Shown here piece after piece: positions 38,071-49,446 of a stretch of DNA of 64,000 nucleotides. Location of the stretch: contig OX485804.1 in the NCBI GenBank assembly GCA_950295325.1, forward strand, positions 32,982,001 through 33,046,000, read 5' to 3'. The position numbers and the translations under genes are program-made. Each line of letters opens with the position of its first letter. The first letter of the stretch is position 1. This stretch comes from Polytrichum commune. Lineage: Eukaryota > Streptophyta > Polytrichopsida > Polytrichales > Polytrichaceae. The notes under the pieces are model-generated. The model worked only from the letters and a program-made list of their open reading frames with translations, ran no database searches and was not told the DNA's origin.

Positions 38071-38570
38071 CAACCACTTCACACACGAGCCAAGAGCCGT
38101 GACCATGAAATTATGAGAGACCAAAAGAATGTGTCCAAAGGCCGTCCCAAGACACCTCCAAAATCATGTAGTGTGGTCACGGACCCTCAAGTGCAGTGTG
38201 AAGTCCTATGTGATTGGTCCCTCAATCAAATGCTATATCAATGAAGTTTTATCCATACAGGTCCTCACACATGATAAAATAGAATAAACCAACGATTATG
38301 AGCGTTCGGAGTGCCATGGTCTCCCAATGGTTTTGTGTTAGGCCTACCTCCAAGAGGTGGTATTTGAAAACAGTCCAAGTGCCCATGGAACATGATCCAT
38401 TCGATGCCATGTAGGAATCCATGTAGACTTTACATCCATCTCGCATTCACTTATACACTCCGTCGGTCCCTCAAGCGAACTTGGAGCGGCTCCGCCTTCC
38501 TTTTCCACCAATGAGAGTGCTTGAAGTGTAATGGTCACGGGCTCTCAGTCTCATGTGTGGTAAGTGGCCC
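38071..38570. mobile_element. Harbinger/Tourist-like MITE, copy A
   Basis: About 500 bp, matching copy B at 41361-41859 over its whole length with many substitutions. It starts CAACCACTTCACACACGAGC, so the outermost bases are mutated relative to copy B, and ends with GGTCACGGGCTCTCAGTCTC then ATGTGTGGTAAGTGGCCC. A TTA lies just before the left end; the right flank is TTC. Non-coding. Confidence 0.75.
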
Positions 38571-40375
38571 TTCATCATTAATTATCATCTTCATCTGTTG
38601 GTGCAAGTTTAATAGAATTTGGAAAGCTTAAATCAAAGAGTCCAAGTGGCAGGTGGGTAGGGCCACTTTCAGTCATGCTGCCAAGTGTGCGGCCCTAAGG
38701 GTTCAGTGAGATTAAATGGGGATATTAATAGCACATATGGTCAGTTATTGCACATTTGGTTGGGTTTATAAAGGCCTCTAGTCATGGATTCCTTCACGTG
38801 ACCTCTCTCTTTGCCCCACATTTCAAGCTTAGTAGTTTGGAATTAACTTAGAATTGAAATTACCTAGATTTGGCAAGCCATTCCCTAAATACAACCAACA
38901 TCAAATAGACATGCTAATATGGTAGACATGCCTACTTCCAACATAGCAATAATTTGGACACCCATATTTGAGCGGTATGAGGGTTAGTTATGATGAAACC
39001 ATGAATGGACACCAAAAGAGACATGTATGTAAGAGAGGTTGGACTACGTGTTTAGAAGATGATAACTATGTTAGGTTCAATAGTCAACATAATTGGGGGT
39101 GGGTGGGGCGGGGGGGCAATGAATGAGGAGAACCGACAGGTCGTTACAGATAAACCGGTTGAGTGTGAGAAATAACTAGTTGAAGTTCAAGACCTCGGGA
39201 AATTACCCATCATTTTTGAAAAATCTTTGGAATATATCTCAAATTGATGAAGAATAACATGGTGATCATAACATGTAATCGGTTGGACTTGGAAACACTA
39301 GGATCTTGACTCATTATGCCCAAAAATCTTCCTGGACAAGCGCAAGCGTGGGGGGGTGGGGGGGCTATATGACCAATTAATGTGTATGAGGATCTTCACT
39401 TTGATGATGATTAAGATATGATCTCCAAAATTTATGAGGCAAATGGCTACAAACACAATTTTGATTTGCTAATCACTACTGTGTGTTCTGTATTTTATTA
39501 TAAGTGGGTGCAAAGAGGGAAACAAATCAAAATTGGACACATCTATCTTAAAAGGCATGAATAATTACCTTAAAGTTGTGCCATAGTGATATTGTGCTTA
39601 GAGTAAGTTTCATGTAGGACACTTGCCCACCACATTCTAGTGTGAATAAGGACAAACCCGCCCAAATGTAGAGGGAATGTGGTGGGGTAGGGTTCGTATG
39701 TGCCAACAACACTAAATACACTATTAAATGTCACTTACTGTCTAGAATTACGCAATCTTATATCTATTGTGTATTTCATATTTTACCAAAAAATATTAAA
39801 TTGGTTGTTTGGACATTATAGACCAATTTTAGCTAGTAAAAAATACATCAATAGTAAAAAAAATAGCATTGTGTAAATCCAAATAGTAAGTGATCCTAAA
39901 TATCATATCTAGTGTACCTACTCCCATCTTCTCAAATTTGTGCCCACCTACTAACCTCCTCCCAGTTACCAAGGATGGTATACTAGACCATCATTGGTTC
40001 TCTTGAGTTCTCAACTAGTCTTAATCCTCAGGTTAGCGGCACTTGTAGGTTAAAGATTCTTTGGTGGGTGCATGGAAGTCCAATGACATGTGTCCACAAC
40101 CCTCCACATTCTAACATACTGCCATAACATGCTTGGATGGCAGCTTGTGCTTAACTACATGAGAACACCTCCGATTCACTATTATCTAGAATGTAGTGGG
40201 CGGGCAACCCACGTGGGATCTCACCCTTAGTAAATGACAATGATCAATTAGGCCAAGGATTCATGGCATCCATGTAAGTTGAAGGTCATCTGTTTTTGTG
40301 AAAATGTTGGGAATTTCTTATAGTTCATGAGTCTCTATTTTAAACAAAATTTGACATTGGCATTGGAGGTAGGCA
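38571..40375. other. Non-coding stretch with family B copies
   Basis: Family B material occupies about 38928-39115 and 39250-39560, broken by G-rich runs near 39095 and 39350 and by an unrelated segment. No gene is recognised apart from the element at 39709-39916. Confidence 0.45.
39709..39916. mobile_element. CTACACTAAA-family miniature element
   Basis: About 208 bp. Left: ACACTAAATACACTATTAAA then TGTCACTTACTGTCTAGAAT; right: AATAGTAAGTGATCCTAAAT then ATCATATCTAGTGTA. The middle has GGTTGTTTGGACATTATAGA. The ends match the 52181-52403 copy. Confidence 0.8.
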
Positions 40376-40613
40376 GTTAACGCATATGAGCGTACCTCTC
40401 ATTCATCTAACACAAATTTCTTGAAATAGTATGCAACCTATGCTCTATTATATTTGTTGATTTGATACCGGAATTAGTTGAAAGACACCACATTAGTCTA
40501 GTCCTTGAAGTCATTTGAGAAAAATCAATCATGAACCTATATGGGATCAAATTATTATATTGGATGGATGAGAAGTATGCTCATATGCAATAATTTCCTC
40601 TCTCCCACATGAC
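40376..40613. mobile_element. Family D inverted-repeat element, copy 3
   Basis: Left: AACGCATATGAGCGTACCTC then TCATTCATCTAACAC; right: TTGGATGGATGAGAAGTATG then CTCATATGCAATAATTTCCT and CTCTCCC. The ends are inverted as in the 33556 copy; the middle is more diverged. Confidence 0.7.
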
Positions 40614-40839
40614 ATCAACATTGGAGACCCTGATTTAGTATCTTAGAGTTGGGATAATTCAATTACAAACACATGGGGTTAATCGACACCTATTAATAGA
40701 GGGTGCAAATGCAAAAAATGCATACCCTGGGATTGGACTTTTCATACCACGTATGAACTGATGTGAGTGTAAGAAGGGGTCTACTCATGTATACTATGTA
40801 CGCTACATGCGAACACATCCACAAAACAATCGATTTATG

Positions 40840-41033
40840 ACAATATTTCATTATGGACATGTTAGGATGCAGAACATACCAAATCTTATTGTTGCATTAG
40901 TTGGCATTTGGATGAACTAAAAACAAGTTGGGATGACATTTACTTGTAAACTTATTCACAAGAGAGTGTCGCTAGAAAAATCACCACAACGACATAAAAC
41001 ACAATAGGACACTAAATAAAATATTTAGTGCAG
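40840..41033. mobile_element. CTACACTAAA-family element, 370-bp subfamily, reversed and incomplete
   Basis: The right end GGACACTAAATAAAATATTT then AGTGCAG, with GACATAAAACACAATA and AACTTATTCACAAGAGAGTG before it, is the reverse complement of the left part of 32984-33352 and 54929-55311. The other end was not found, so the left limit is approximate. Confidence 0.6.
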
Positions 41034-41244
41034 CCTCCAAAATTTATGGGGTACGCCACAAATCAAAGATATACTATAAAGTCCAATTCAAAGACTAAAC
41101 TTGAAGTTGACATATAAGGAAATAATGGAGGGTCATTTGGGTGGCTTATAGATCACGTCATTATGGTGTAAATTATGGTACGCATTCAATAGTTACACGT
41201 CAATATTGTAAGCATCCTTGTTCCTTAGGGAAACCACATGTGCC

Positions 41245-41343
41245 TTGAGAATATAACCATGGGATGCCCCAACCTAGTGCAAATTTAGACTGCATTTGCG
41301 TCTCCTTGCACTAAGATGGGGCATCCCGCGATTATATTCTCAA
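41245..41343. other. Long perfect-like foldback (microRNA-like hairpin or MITE)
   Basis: Arm one, 41245-41282, starts TTGAGAATATAACCATGGGA; arm two, 41306-41343, ends TTATATTCTCAA. Aligned as a hairpin the 38-base arms mismatch at only five positions, leaving a 23-base loop. A weaker stem continues outward through CACATG(T)G on both sides. The size and pairing suit a plant microRNA precursor, but a miniature transposon relic is equally possible. Transcription is unknown. Confidence 0.7.
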
Positions 41344-41360
41344 GACCCACATGAACTTAA

Positions 41361-41859
41361 GGGCCACTTCACACACGAGCCAAGAGCCGTGACCATGAAA
41401 TTGTGAGAGCCCAAATGAAAGTGTCCAATGGCCATCCCAAGACACCTCCAAAATCATGTAGTGTGGTCATGGATCCTCAAGTGTAGTGTGAAGTCATATG
41501 TAACCGGGCCCTCAACCAAATACTATTTCAATGAAATTCTATTCATGTTGGTCCTCACACATGATGAAATAGAATAAATCAACGGTTGTGAGCGTTTGGA
41601 GTGCCATGATCTCCCGGTTTTGTGTTAGGCCTGCCTCCAAGAGGCGGTGTTTGAAAATAGTCCAAGTGACCATGAAACATGATCCATTTGATGCCATGTA
41701 GGAATCCATGTAGACTTTACGTCCATCTTGCAGTCACATACTCCGTTGGTCCCTTAAGCATAGTGTGAAGGGAACTTGGACCGGCTCCGCCTTTCCCACC
41801 AATGAGAGTGCTTGAAGAGTAATGGTCACGGGCTCTCAGTCTCGTGTGTGAAGTGGCCC
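41361..41859. mobile_element. Harbinger/Tourist-like MITE, copy B (intact ends)
   Basis: A 499-bp element with long inverted ends: GGGCCACTTCACACACGAGC then CAAGAGCCGTGACC at the left, GGTCACGGGCTCTCAGTCTC then GTGTGTGAAGTGGCCC at the right. It is flanked by TAA at 41358-41360 and TAA at 41860-41862. GGG-starting inverted ends with a 3-bp TAA/TTA target duplication are typical of PIF/Harbinger-derived elements. No transposase is encoded. Confidence 0.85.
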
Positions 41860-41862
41860 TAA

Positions 41863-43792
41863 TAATGTTATGCACAATGTTATCAGAGTTCGGGAAGTTT
41901 TTGAAGCCTTAGTGGCTAATTGCCGGTAGTTGCTACGAAGGGTCGGATTTTTTCCAATTTACATTGGCAACAGCCGGTCTTTTGTAAAATCAATCGGCCA
42001 ATTGCCTATATTTTCATATTTTCATTGGCCAATATCCGATTAAATGGAATTCATATCGGCACTAATTGTTTAAAAAATGTATGAAAATCTATTAGAAATC
42101 ATTTCTTAGTACAAATTCTTGAATAAGTGAAAAGAAAGGCATGTTCAAAACTTTAAATTTGAAGAGTTAATATCCTTGGCAGGAATTGAACCTAGCAATG
42201 CCTTCACTGCTTGAAGGCCAAGGGTCCCCCAATTCTTCATAGAAGCAATTGGATTTGGTCATGCAAAGGTTGCATAATTCAAAAAGTTTAAGGTTTAGGG
42301 TACTTCCTCAAGTGCATCATCAGATGCCCCAGACAAATAGCGCTCTAGATACTTTCGGCTGAATTCCAGTAACTCACAAGAAGAATCGGCTACATTTCCG
42401 GGACATTTTATGATCCATCGGCTAATTGCCGGAGGATTGAAATTACAGTCGGATTGCCATCTGATGGTTGGAAATTTGGACCGGCCATGAGGGGAAATCC
42501 ATCGGCTGATAATGAACTAGCCGTCGGTTTTCCCCGAACATAGAATGTTATACCTTATTTCATTTATGTGTTGGCCACGGTGATCCCTGTGTTTTGTAGT
42601 TATATAAGTATGTGTATAGCCAAGATCGATTCTAAAGCTCGGGAAAAAGCGCTCCAAAGTATCTTTCGCGACATTCTGTAAAGTACCCCAAAAGTTCAGT
42701 TCCATTTACTCCTTGAATTTAATCCCACCTTTTTCTCTTCCTTGTAGGTCTTTTGGGTGGGCCTGAGGGGCTTAGAGTTAGAATTATGGGTACGTGTTCA
42801 CAACATCTTAGTTACCATCTGAGAGAGTGAGAATGAAGGGTTTCTATTTAAAGATAAAAATGGGGTTAGAGATTTTAACTACACCGACTCATTCCGATTA
42901 GTGCGTGTGACACTAATTCCTGAGCACGAACTAGTTTCTCAAGTCTCAAAATTAGCGAGGGCTGAAATTTTTACTGAGTGATACGAAATTCCATGAATAC
43001 ATGCTCATTTATCATACATCTCAAGAAATTTAAGTGCGTGCTCTAAGGTGCTTGTAAAGTGATTTGTAGAAAATAAAAATAAAATGCAAGCACATGTTGC
43101 TAGTGAAAACTATAAATGCCAAGATGAACAATGTTGGCACTTTTGGTGAATAGTGTTGCTATGAATAATATGTTCAACGAATAGTGCTTCTTAAATCTTT
43201 TGGTGGCATTGATTTCATAGTGTAAGGAAATTTAGTGTCACCTCCACTAATTTCCCACACGCACTATGAGCTCTCCTTGATGATTGGGATAATTAGTGTA
43301 GGTCCTCTAGTGAGATGAACTTAGTATGAATTACCAAAAAACCTATAGAGGCAAATTTATACTGCACCCCTGTTGGTAGATGTTGGGAAACATAAACCCA
43401 TTATATATGGGAGGTGCGGCCTTCGTTTGGCACAGTGTTTAGCATTTAAGATAGTTAGTATCACTTACTCCACTAACTATGGTTTTGAGCGTGCGTTGCA
43501 CTAAGTACATAGTGGGAGTTCGTGTTGGTGCCATGTATGATCTTGCTAGAATGATTATTTGGATAATCAAGGTTTATGATTTGGAATTATGTAGAGATCC
43601 TAAAGAGATCGTTACTTACCATCAAAGTTTTGGTATGTTCTATAAAGTGCAAACCACCTATTTGTGTTGGACTTGTTGAGAAACTCTATTCCAAGTAATA
43701 GCTTAGAGCAATGTGGAACAAAAATTATAATGCACACTAATTGAAATGACAAATGTAGCAGAGGTGTGAATTAAGTATGTTTTTAAGGGCTG
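41863..43792. other. Non-coding stretch
   Basis: A segment with repeated CGGCTAATTGCCGG-like words occurs near 41920-42530. From about 42885 to 43305, ATTCCGATTAGTGCGTGTG and TGGGATAATTAGTGTAGG are inverted relatives and may bound a further CTACACTAAA-type element. No gene is recognised. Confidence 0.4.
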
Positions 43793-43875
43793 AGGCGAAC
43801 CAACCCGTACACTGGTTTCTTGGAGGCAAGGGTTTAGGCATCCAACAAGGAACAAGTGTATGAATTGGTTCGCCC
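43793..43875. mobile_element. Tiny hairpin element, copy 2
   Basis: About 83 bp. Left: AGGCGAACCAACCCGTACAC; right: GAATTGGTTCGCCC. The core GGCAAGGGTTTAGGCATCCA matches the copy at 32081-32163. Confidence 0.75.
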
Positions 43876-45197
43876 TAATCGTTTTTAAGAGCCTTTGAGT
43901 TACCACTATGTCTTTGATAGCCAATACCAATAGTTAGGCCAATGATTTGTGGCGACCACGTAACTTGAATGTGAAGATGTTAGCAACCCCATATGTAGCT
44001 CTAGGAATATACACGTTTGAATTTTTTTGACACTAGAACACATCAACTAGAAACCTCTAGGGCGTAGGTTTTCATCACACCCAACATGGTTGTCACGAGT
44101 CTTCATCCTTAATGTCCTATGCGACCATTGTCTGGTCGTGAACAATTCGCTCTAACCCCTTTGACACCAGTTCGGATGGTTTTTGGATTGTTTCAACTAC
44201 TCCTCTTGTTCATGTTCAGCTCTGCTATGTCATGCCATGTGGATCATTTTGATTCAACAAAGTAAATTATTGTTGGATGAATTCAAATATGGGAGTGTGC
44301 TCTCAACTGGTTTATAATGGAACTGGTCCACGAATGCCTACTTCACATTTGTCACCTTTGCGGTTTAGGGGCAACCTATCCTAAACTTCTTCTTTTAAAA
44401 TAAAATAAAATGGTCTTTATGTGCAAATGATTCCCAATCAATGTAAAATATGACACTCAAATCCAACATATCTTAAACATCAACCCTTGGGATTATTAGT
44501 TGGACATGTGTCCATGTGGAAAGTGTGTAGTTTTGGCACTGCTGCCTCAAATTGCAAAGCTTCCCATAAATTCATGAAATAATGGTTTCAAGATTTGTGA
44601 GCCGATTTGAATAAGTATATTGCCCCTCTTTGAACGAGGGTAACATTTTTTTTTCATTTGGAGATGATTTGAGTGGAGGGTTGATTTTTTTTTAAACCTC
44701 AATTTAATTTTTAAATTGTTGTCCCTCAAGACCATTATTGATGTTCTTATCATAATGTCCTACATAACATAACTCCAAATTTTTAAAATTTTGACTATGA
44801 GTAGTCACCTCTAACTTGAAAACATCCGTACAGTTGGATTCATCCAAAAAACATCAGATCTTCATTTACGATGCTGAAATTGAGGTCACATATTCTGGAC
44901 AGATTTGAGGGAAATTGGGCATGGGAAGTTAAGGGTTACGTTGTGATTATCTTCATGGTCACTTGGTTTGGTACTTAGTGATTGGTAGGTGTGAAATATG
45001 ATGCCAACCAAACAATAATTTTCATCCATGAAACGTATGAGGGACACCCTTGGACTATTCCACTAATTATGTTAAATAGCAACACCTAATTGGAAGCAAA
45101 TATGTGAGTGAAAGCAACACCCCCTCATGTGCAAGTATGAACATGCAAAGAGGATGGAAAAGAGTGGGGAATTCATGTGACCTTCAACGCTTGGAAG
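43876..45197. other. Unassigned non-coding stretch
   Basis: Only chance-length open frames are present, and no repeat family described here is recognised in it. Confidence 0.35.
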
Positions 45198-45584
45198 TAA
45201 GGTAGATGTGCCTAATGCAAGTGTCTCTTGATCATACACTTATTTTTTCAGTAGTGTGGCTCCAAGAACGGATACTAGGGAGACATGTGTTTGAAAGAGA
45301 TTGGACTACGTGCTCAAAATATGACAATCATTCTAGGCTCAGTAGTCAACAAAATTGCATGGGGGGGGGGGGGGGGAGTTATATGACCATTTAATGAGCA
45401 CGAGAATCTTCACTTTGATAAGGAATTAGATAAGTACTTCTATGAGCTCCAGAAACTATGAGGAAAGTGGCTACAATCTCGATTCGGATTTGCTAACTAT
45501 AGACTCATACTAATTGCGTGTTTCATATCCTAGGAGAAGTGGGCTAATTGGCAAAAGTAACCATTTAAGACCCATATGTCTTAT
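45198..45584. mobile_element. Family B miniature inverted-repeat element
   Basis: About 387 bp. It starts TAAGGTAGATGTGCCTAATG, has CAAGAACGGATACTAGGGAG, GAGATTGGACTACGTGCTCA and GAGGAAAGTGGCTACAATCT inside, and ends CATTTAAGACCCATATGTCT then TAT. A G homopolymer of 16 bases or more starts at 45361 within it. Confidence 0.75.
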
Positions 45585-45666
45585 TCATGGGGGGGGGGGG
45601 CATGCAAGAAACCCATCAAAACATAATATACACTTTGCCCCCCAAAACATCTTCTTTACGAAGCGG

Positions 45667-45880
45667 TACACTAAATATGATATGCGGTGCCAATTACTAT
45701 GTGGAGTAACAAAATGCTATATCTTTTATACTATTGATGTCAGTTTTTACCGAGTTAAAGTTGTTGATGCTCTATAATGTCCAAGGAATCAATTTGAGAT
45801 TTGTTGGTTAACTAAGAGATATGAACTATATTGATACAACATAGAGTAATTCTAAATAATGAGTGACACTAAACACAAAT
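45667..45880. mobile_element. CTACACTAAA-family element, worn right end
   Basis: It starts TACACTAAATATGATATGCG then CCAATTACTATGTGGAGTAA. The right part has AGAGTAATTCTAAATAATGA then GTGACACTAAACAC, after which the terminal palindrome is replaced by an AAATAAAT run. Confidence 0.6.
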
Positions 45881-46772
45881 AAATAAATGAATAAAAAACG
45901 ATGGTCGGGCAATCTGACATGAATTTGATCCCGTTGGCCCTACCTTCACTAAACATGATGTTTGCATAGTGTAGTAAAATTTCTCCCTACAAAACGAGTG
46001 CCAAACAAGTGAGTCGATTATCACATGTTTGTTTTGGCGGGGTAAAGTGTATAACCTCCTTCTCTCATGTAGTATTGTGTGTGTGGAAAGGGGGGAATTC
46101 TATATATGGGTTTGCAAGCCTAGATCATTGCTTGATCATTACCACATAACATATTAGTTTTTTTATGATTTGGGCCGGCTTGGAAAGCTAAATTGGTGGG
46201 GTAATTCAAGCTTTACCTCATGGGGTGGGTCTCTCAAGTGGGTGGGCTTACCTTATCAAAACTCGATCCATTAGCTCACTTTAGTATTCCTCTCCCATGC
46301 CATAAAAAGAGTCGGCAAAAGGGAGATAAACAAAAGACGGGAATCCGCGTCATGGCAAAAGTGAAATATTCTTGGACCACAAAAGCTCAAGTGCAAGCTT
46401 GCGAGTGCACTAGTAGTGTGGTGCAAAGGAGAAGTTCTCTTGAAGAAGGTTGCCCGCATACATGGTGTGCACACAACCTCTTTCCTCATCCGAAGCATCT
46501 AAGTGTTACAGTGACTAGTCTACTTGGAAGCCGCCTTCCATTTCTGAAGCACTTACGAGTTTTTAGTGACTAGCCAACCCACTTGAGGAGAACCATCTTC
46601 AATATTGCTTGGGCAACTATTCACATGTCGGTGTAAGTTGACCGACACGTGGCGCTTCCTCCTTGTGGTTCACATAATTAGATGAACCTCACTGCCCATA
46701 AATACTCGGTTTTTCTTTTCCTCTTCATACTAAACCTTTTTCCTACTTCAAAAATGGAACCCATACATGAAC
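45881..46772. other. Unassigned non-coding stretch
   Basis: A plus-strand frame of 117 codons at 46220-46573 and its minus-strand shadow show no domain, signal or composition bias. I see no supportable gene. Confidence 0.35.
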
Positions 46773-47160
46773 TTAAGATACACGCACCAATTACTTATCG
46801 TAATCACACACCTATATTTGAGTGGTATGGCGTGCCTACAAGTACGGATACCATAAAGACATGTGTTTAAAGAGATTAAACTGCATGCTCAAACTATGAT
46901 AACCATCCTAAACTCAACAATCAACATAATCAAGGAAGGGGGGGGGGTGTGTGGGGACAAGGACTATATGACCATTTCATGAGCTTTAGAGCCGTTATTT
47001 TAACAATGAGTAAGCTATTCATATGAACCCCAAACTTTATGAGGAAAATGGCCCCGGCCTCGATTCGGATTCGCTAAGCATCTTGGACTAACCATGTGTC
47101 TTCATACCATAGGACAAAAGTGGACTAGTCGTAAAAGGAAGACACCATTTAAGACCCATC
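46773..47160. mobile_element. Family B miniature inverted-repeat element
   Basis: About 388 bp, from TTAAGATACACGCACCAATT to CATTTAAGACCCATC. Inside are CACCTATATTTGAGTGGTAT, AAGTACGGATACCATAAAGA, CAACAATCAACATAATCAAG and GCCTCGATTCGGATTCGCTA. A microsatellite (CATC)n follows directly at 47163-47186. Confidence 0.7.
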
Positions 47161-47279
47161 GTCATCCATCCATCCATCCATCCATTTTTTCACACTCGCT
47201 CCATGTGGGTGGTGGCCTTGTTTTTTGTAGCGCGTGAAGCAAAAATCAATCATGACATGATGCTTGGCAAAGGCCGGAT

Positions 47280-47445
47280 CATCTATCTGTCTATCTATCT
47301 ATGTATCTATCGCCACTACCCTGGGGTATGGCCAAGGATGTCCTACGAACAAACACTCTATTCACTCCGGCCCCCCCCTTTTGGGGGTTGGAGTTCTTCT
47401 TCTTCTTCTATCTATGTATCTATGTATGTATGTATCTATCTATAA
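47280..47445. repeat. ATCT/ATGT microsatellite cluster
   Basis: Two interrupted (CTAT/CTGT)n tracts, at about 47280-47311 and 47408-47445, flank a C/T-rich segment that contains (TTC)n. The overlapping open frames here are translations of these simple repeats. Confidence 0.8.
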
Positions 47446-47599
47446 AATGTGGTCCCAAAAGTGGAGAAGATGTATCTCGCAAAGATCGCGAAACAAGCAA
47501 GCCTTTTCCCCTTCACTTGTGTGACATGGAAATGGGTGCCCCCACCACCACCAATCGGGGGTCGGAGGGACTAATAGGTTAGACTTTGAATGCGAGATC

Positions 47600-47642
47600 C
47601 TCCCGGGAACGGGAATGGGAACGGGACCGGGAACGGGAACCC
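47600..47642 (+). repeat. GGGAAC hexanucleotide array, G-quadruplex candidate
   Basis: Six successive G3 runs spaced by three bases (GGGAACGGGAATGGGAACGG and onward) fit the classic four-run G-quadruplex rule. The array is short and lies in non-coding DNA. Confidence 0.75.
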
Positions 47643-48633
47643 TAAGAAAGTGGATAAGTGAGGGGGCACCCAACCAGGCAGATTCGAAAGATATGAACGG
47701 AATTGGGACCACTTTGGACACTTTCTAACTTATTAATAGTGTGGTCCCCAGGCGGCATAGGCTAGGGGCCGACGTGTGCTATGTGGCTAGTAACTTAGGG
47801 CTTGGGGAAGCTCCCATCGTTGACCTAAATTCTAGGCTCCATGCGGGGCCTTGGTCGCGTCAAGTGGAGAATGTGAACCAAGTCACTTCTTACAACAACG
47901 TTCCTAAACGACCTTTTTAGAGGTATATCCGTAAAGGAAAGCGGATGAAACCTAAGTTAGTGCCACACCTTGGGTTTATGAGGGTTAATACAAAGTAATC
48001 CAAGTTTTTCTTGATGATTGAATTATCATCCACATGGAGTGGTGTCGGGCTATGATCAACCGGTATTCTAGGTTATCTTATTAGAATAGGCGGGGCCAAG
48101 CTAGTTTTGTATAAGCTGATTTGGGATTTAGGACCATGGGTCTCATGTGCATACACTTTCTTTAAATCCTTCAAGGTTTGAGAAGTGGAAAAAGAAAGTT
48201 CCAAAATTTGTACCTAGATTTCAAATTAGACTTTGAAACATGATAAGCTAGCAGGCTCTTAATAGGTTTTTTATTTTTTTCTCAAAGAAGGATCAAACCC
48301 ATGATTGTGTCCATCCTTGAGGGACATTAAGGATAACTCTAGTGTCCAAGGAGTTTTTTGTTGGGCACCATCGGTTGAGATCCTTGTGTTTCCAAGTCCA
48401 ATTGGTCACATTGCTGACATTCGGGTTTTTTAATTTTTAATTTTATTCTATTGATTTGAGGTTTCTTTGATAGATTTCTCTAAGATGATCGGTAATTTTC
48501 TTGACATCTTCAACTTCAACCGGTTTTTTCTCTCATACTCAACCGCTTCATCTGTAACTAGCGGTTAGTTCTCCCTATTCATTGTTCAACAATACTAAGG
48601 TAGACAACTCTGAAAATGGTTACTTTTCCCGAT

Positions 48634-49446
48634 TAAGGTGGACATGCTTAATTTGGTTATTTAGCTAAAAAGGACAAGTAAATTCCAAGTGATATGTAGT
48701 TTGGTGTGGCTCCATAGTGGATACCAAAAAGACATATGTTTGATAGAGATTGGATTGTGTGTGTTTAAAATATGGTAATCTTCAGAGTTAATATGTTTAG
48801 TCCCTCAAAGCGGCACATAACCGTGAGTTTGCTCCTTCTTTGAGAAAATTTTCTTTTAAGAGCTCTTTAGCTCGTCATGTATCGAATGCTATTTTGGAAG
48901 TTGGATGAAGCTTTTGGGATCTCCTCTTTCCACCTCTTAAACTTGGAGAGAGTTTTAGGATCTAAAATAGGGTATGCGCATGGGGCCCGGTGTCCTACAT
49001 CTCGGATTGGCCTATACAATGTTAGCTTGGCCCGCCCATCCTAGTAGGACAAGCTAGAATGTCAGTTTTTTTAATAGCATGACACCACACTTTGTGCATG
49101 ATAATTTAAGCATTGAGAAAAGTTAGGCGACTTTGTGTTAATTCTCATGAATTCAAAATTTGGGATTAAATCCATGGTTCCATTTTCTTTAATTTGCAAA
49201 TGACTCTATTCTAAGCTTAGTAGCCCACATAATTGGGGGAACCTATATGACCATGTAATGAGCACAAAATCCTTTACTTTCATAATGAACAAGATATTCA
49301 TATGAACCCTGAAAACTATGAGGAACGCGGCTACAATCTTGTTATAGTTGTGCTAACCATCACGTACTAATTGCGTGTTTCATATCCTAGGAGAAAGTGG
49401 GCTAGTAAGGGGGAAAAAAAAAACCATTTAAGACGCATCTCCCTTA
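48634..49446. mobile_element. Family B element split by a family C insertion
   Basis: The outer parts, 48634-48782 and 49207-49446, join to give a normal family B element (TAAGGTGGACATGCTTAATT ... ACGCATCTCCCTTAG). The break falls inside the block that in other copies reads GATAATCATTCTAGGCTCAG. The inserted 424 bp is a family C copy. Confidence 0.8.
48783..49206. repeat. Family C repeat inserted in a family B element
   Basis: It contains GAGTTTGCTCCTTCTTTGAG, AGGATCTAAAATAGGGTATG, CCTAGTAGGACAAGCTAGAA and GTTAATTCTCATGAATTCAA, as in the copy at 37300-37715. The nesting defines its limits to within a few bases, which helps delimit the whole family. Confidence 0.8.

Noticed and set aside
46220-46573. 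117-codon plus-strand frame
   Set aside because: No domain, targeting signal or matching exon; length is within chance for 64 kb, and a minus-strand frame overlaps it.
47203-47721. Overlapping open frames around 47.2-47.7 kb
   Set aside because: They derive from ATCT, TTC and GGGAAC simple repeats.
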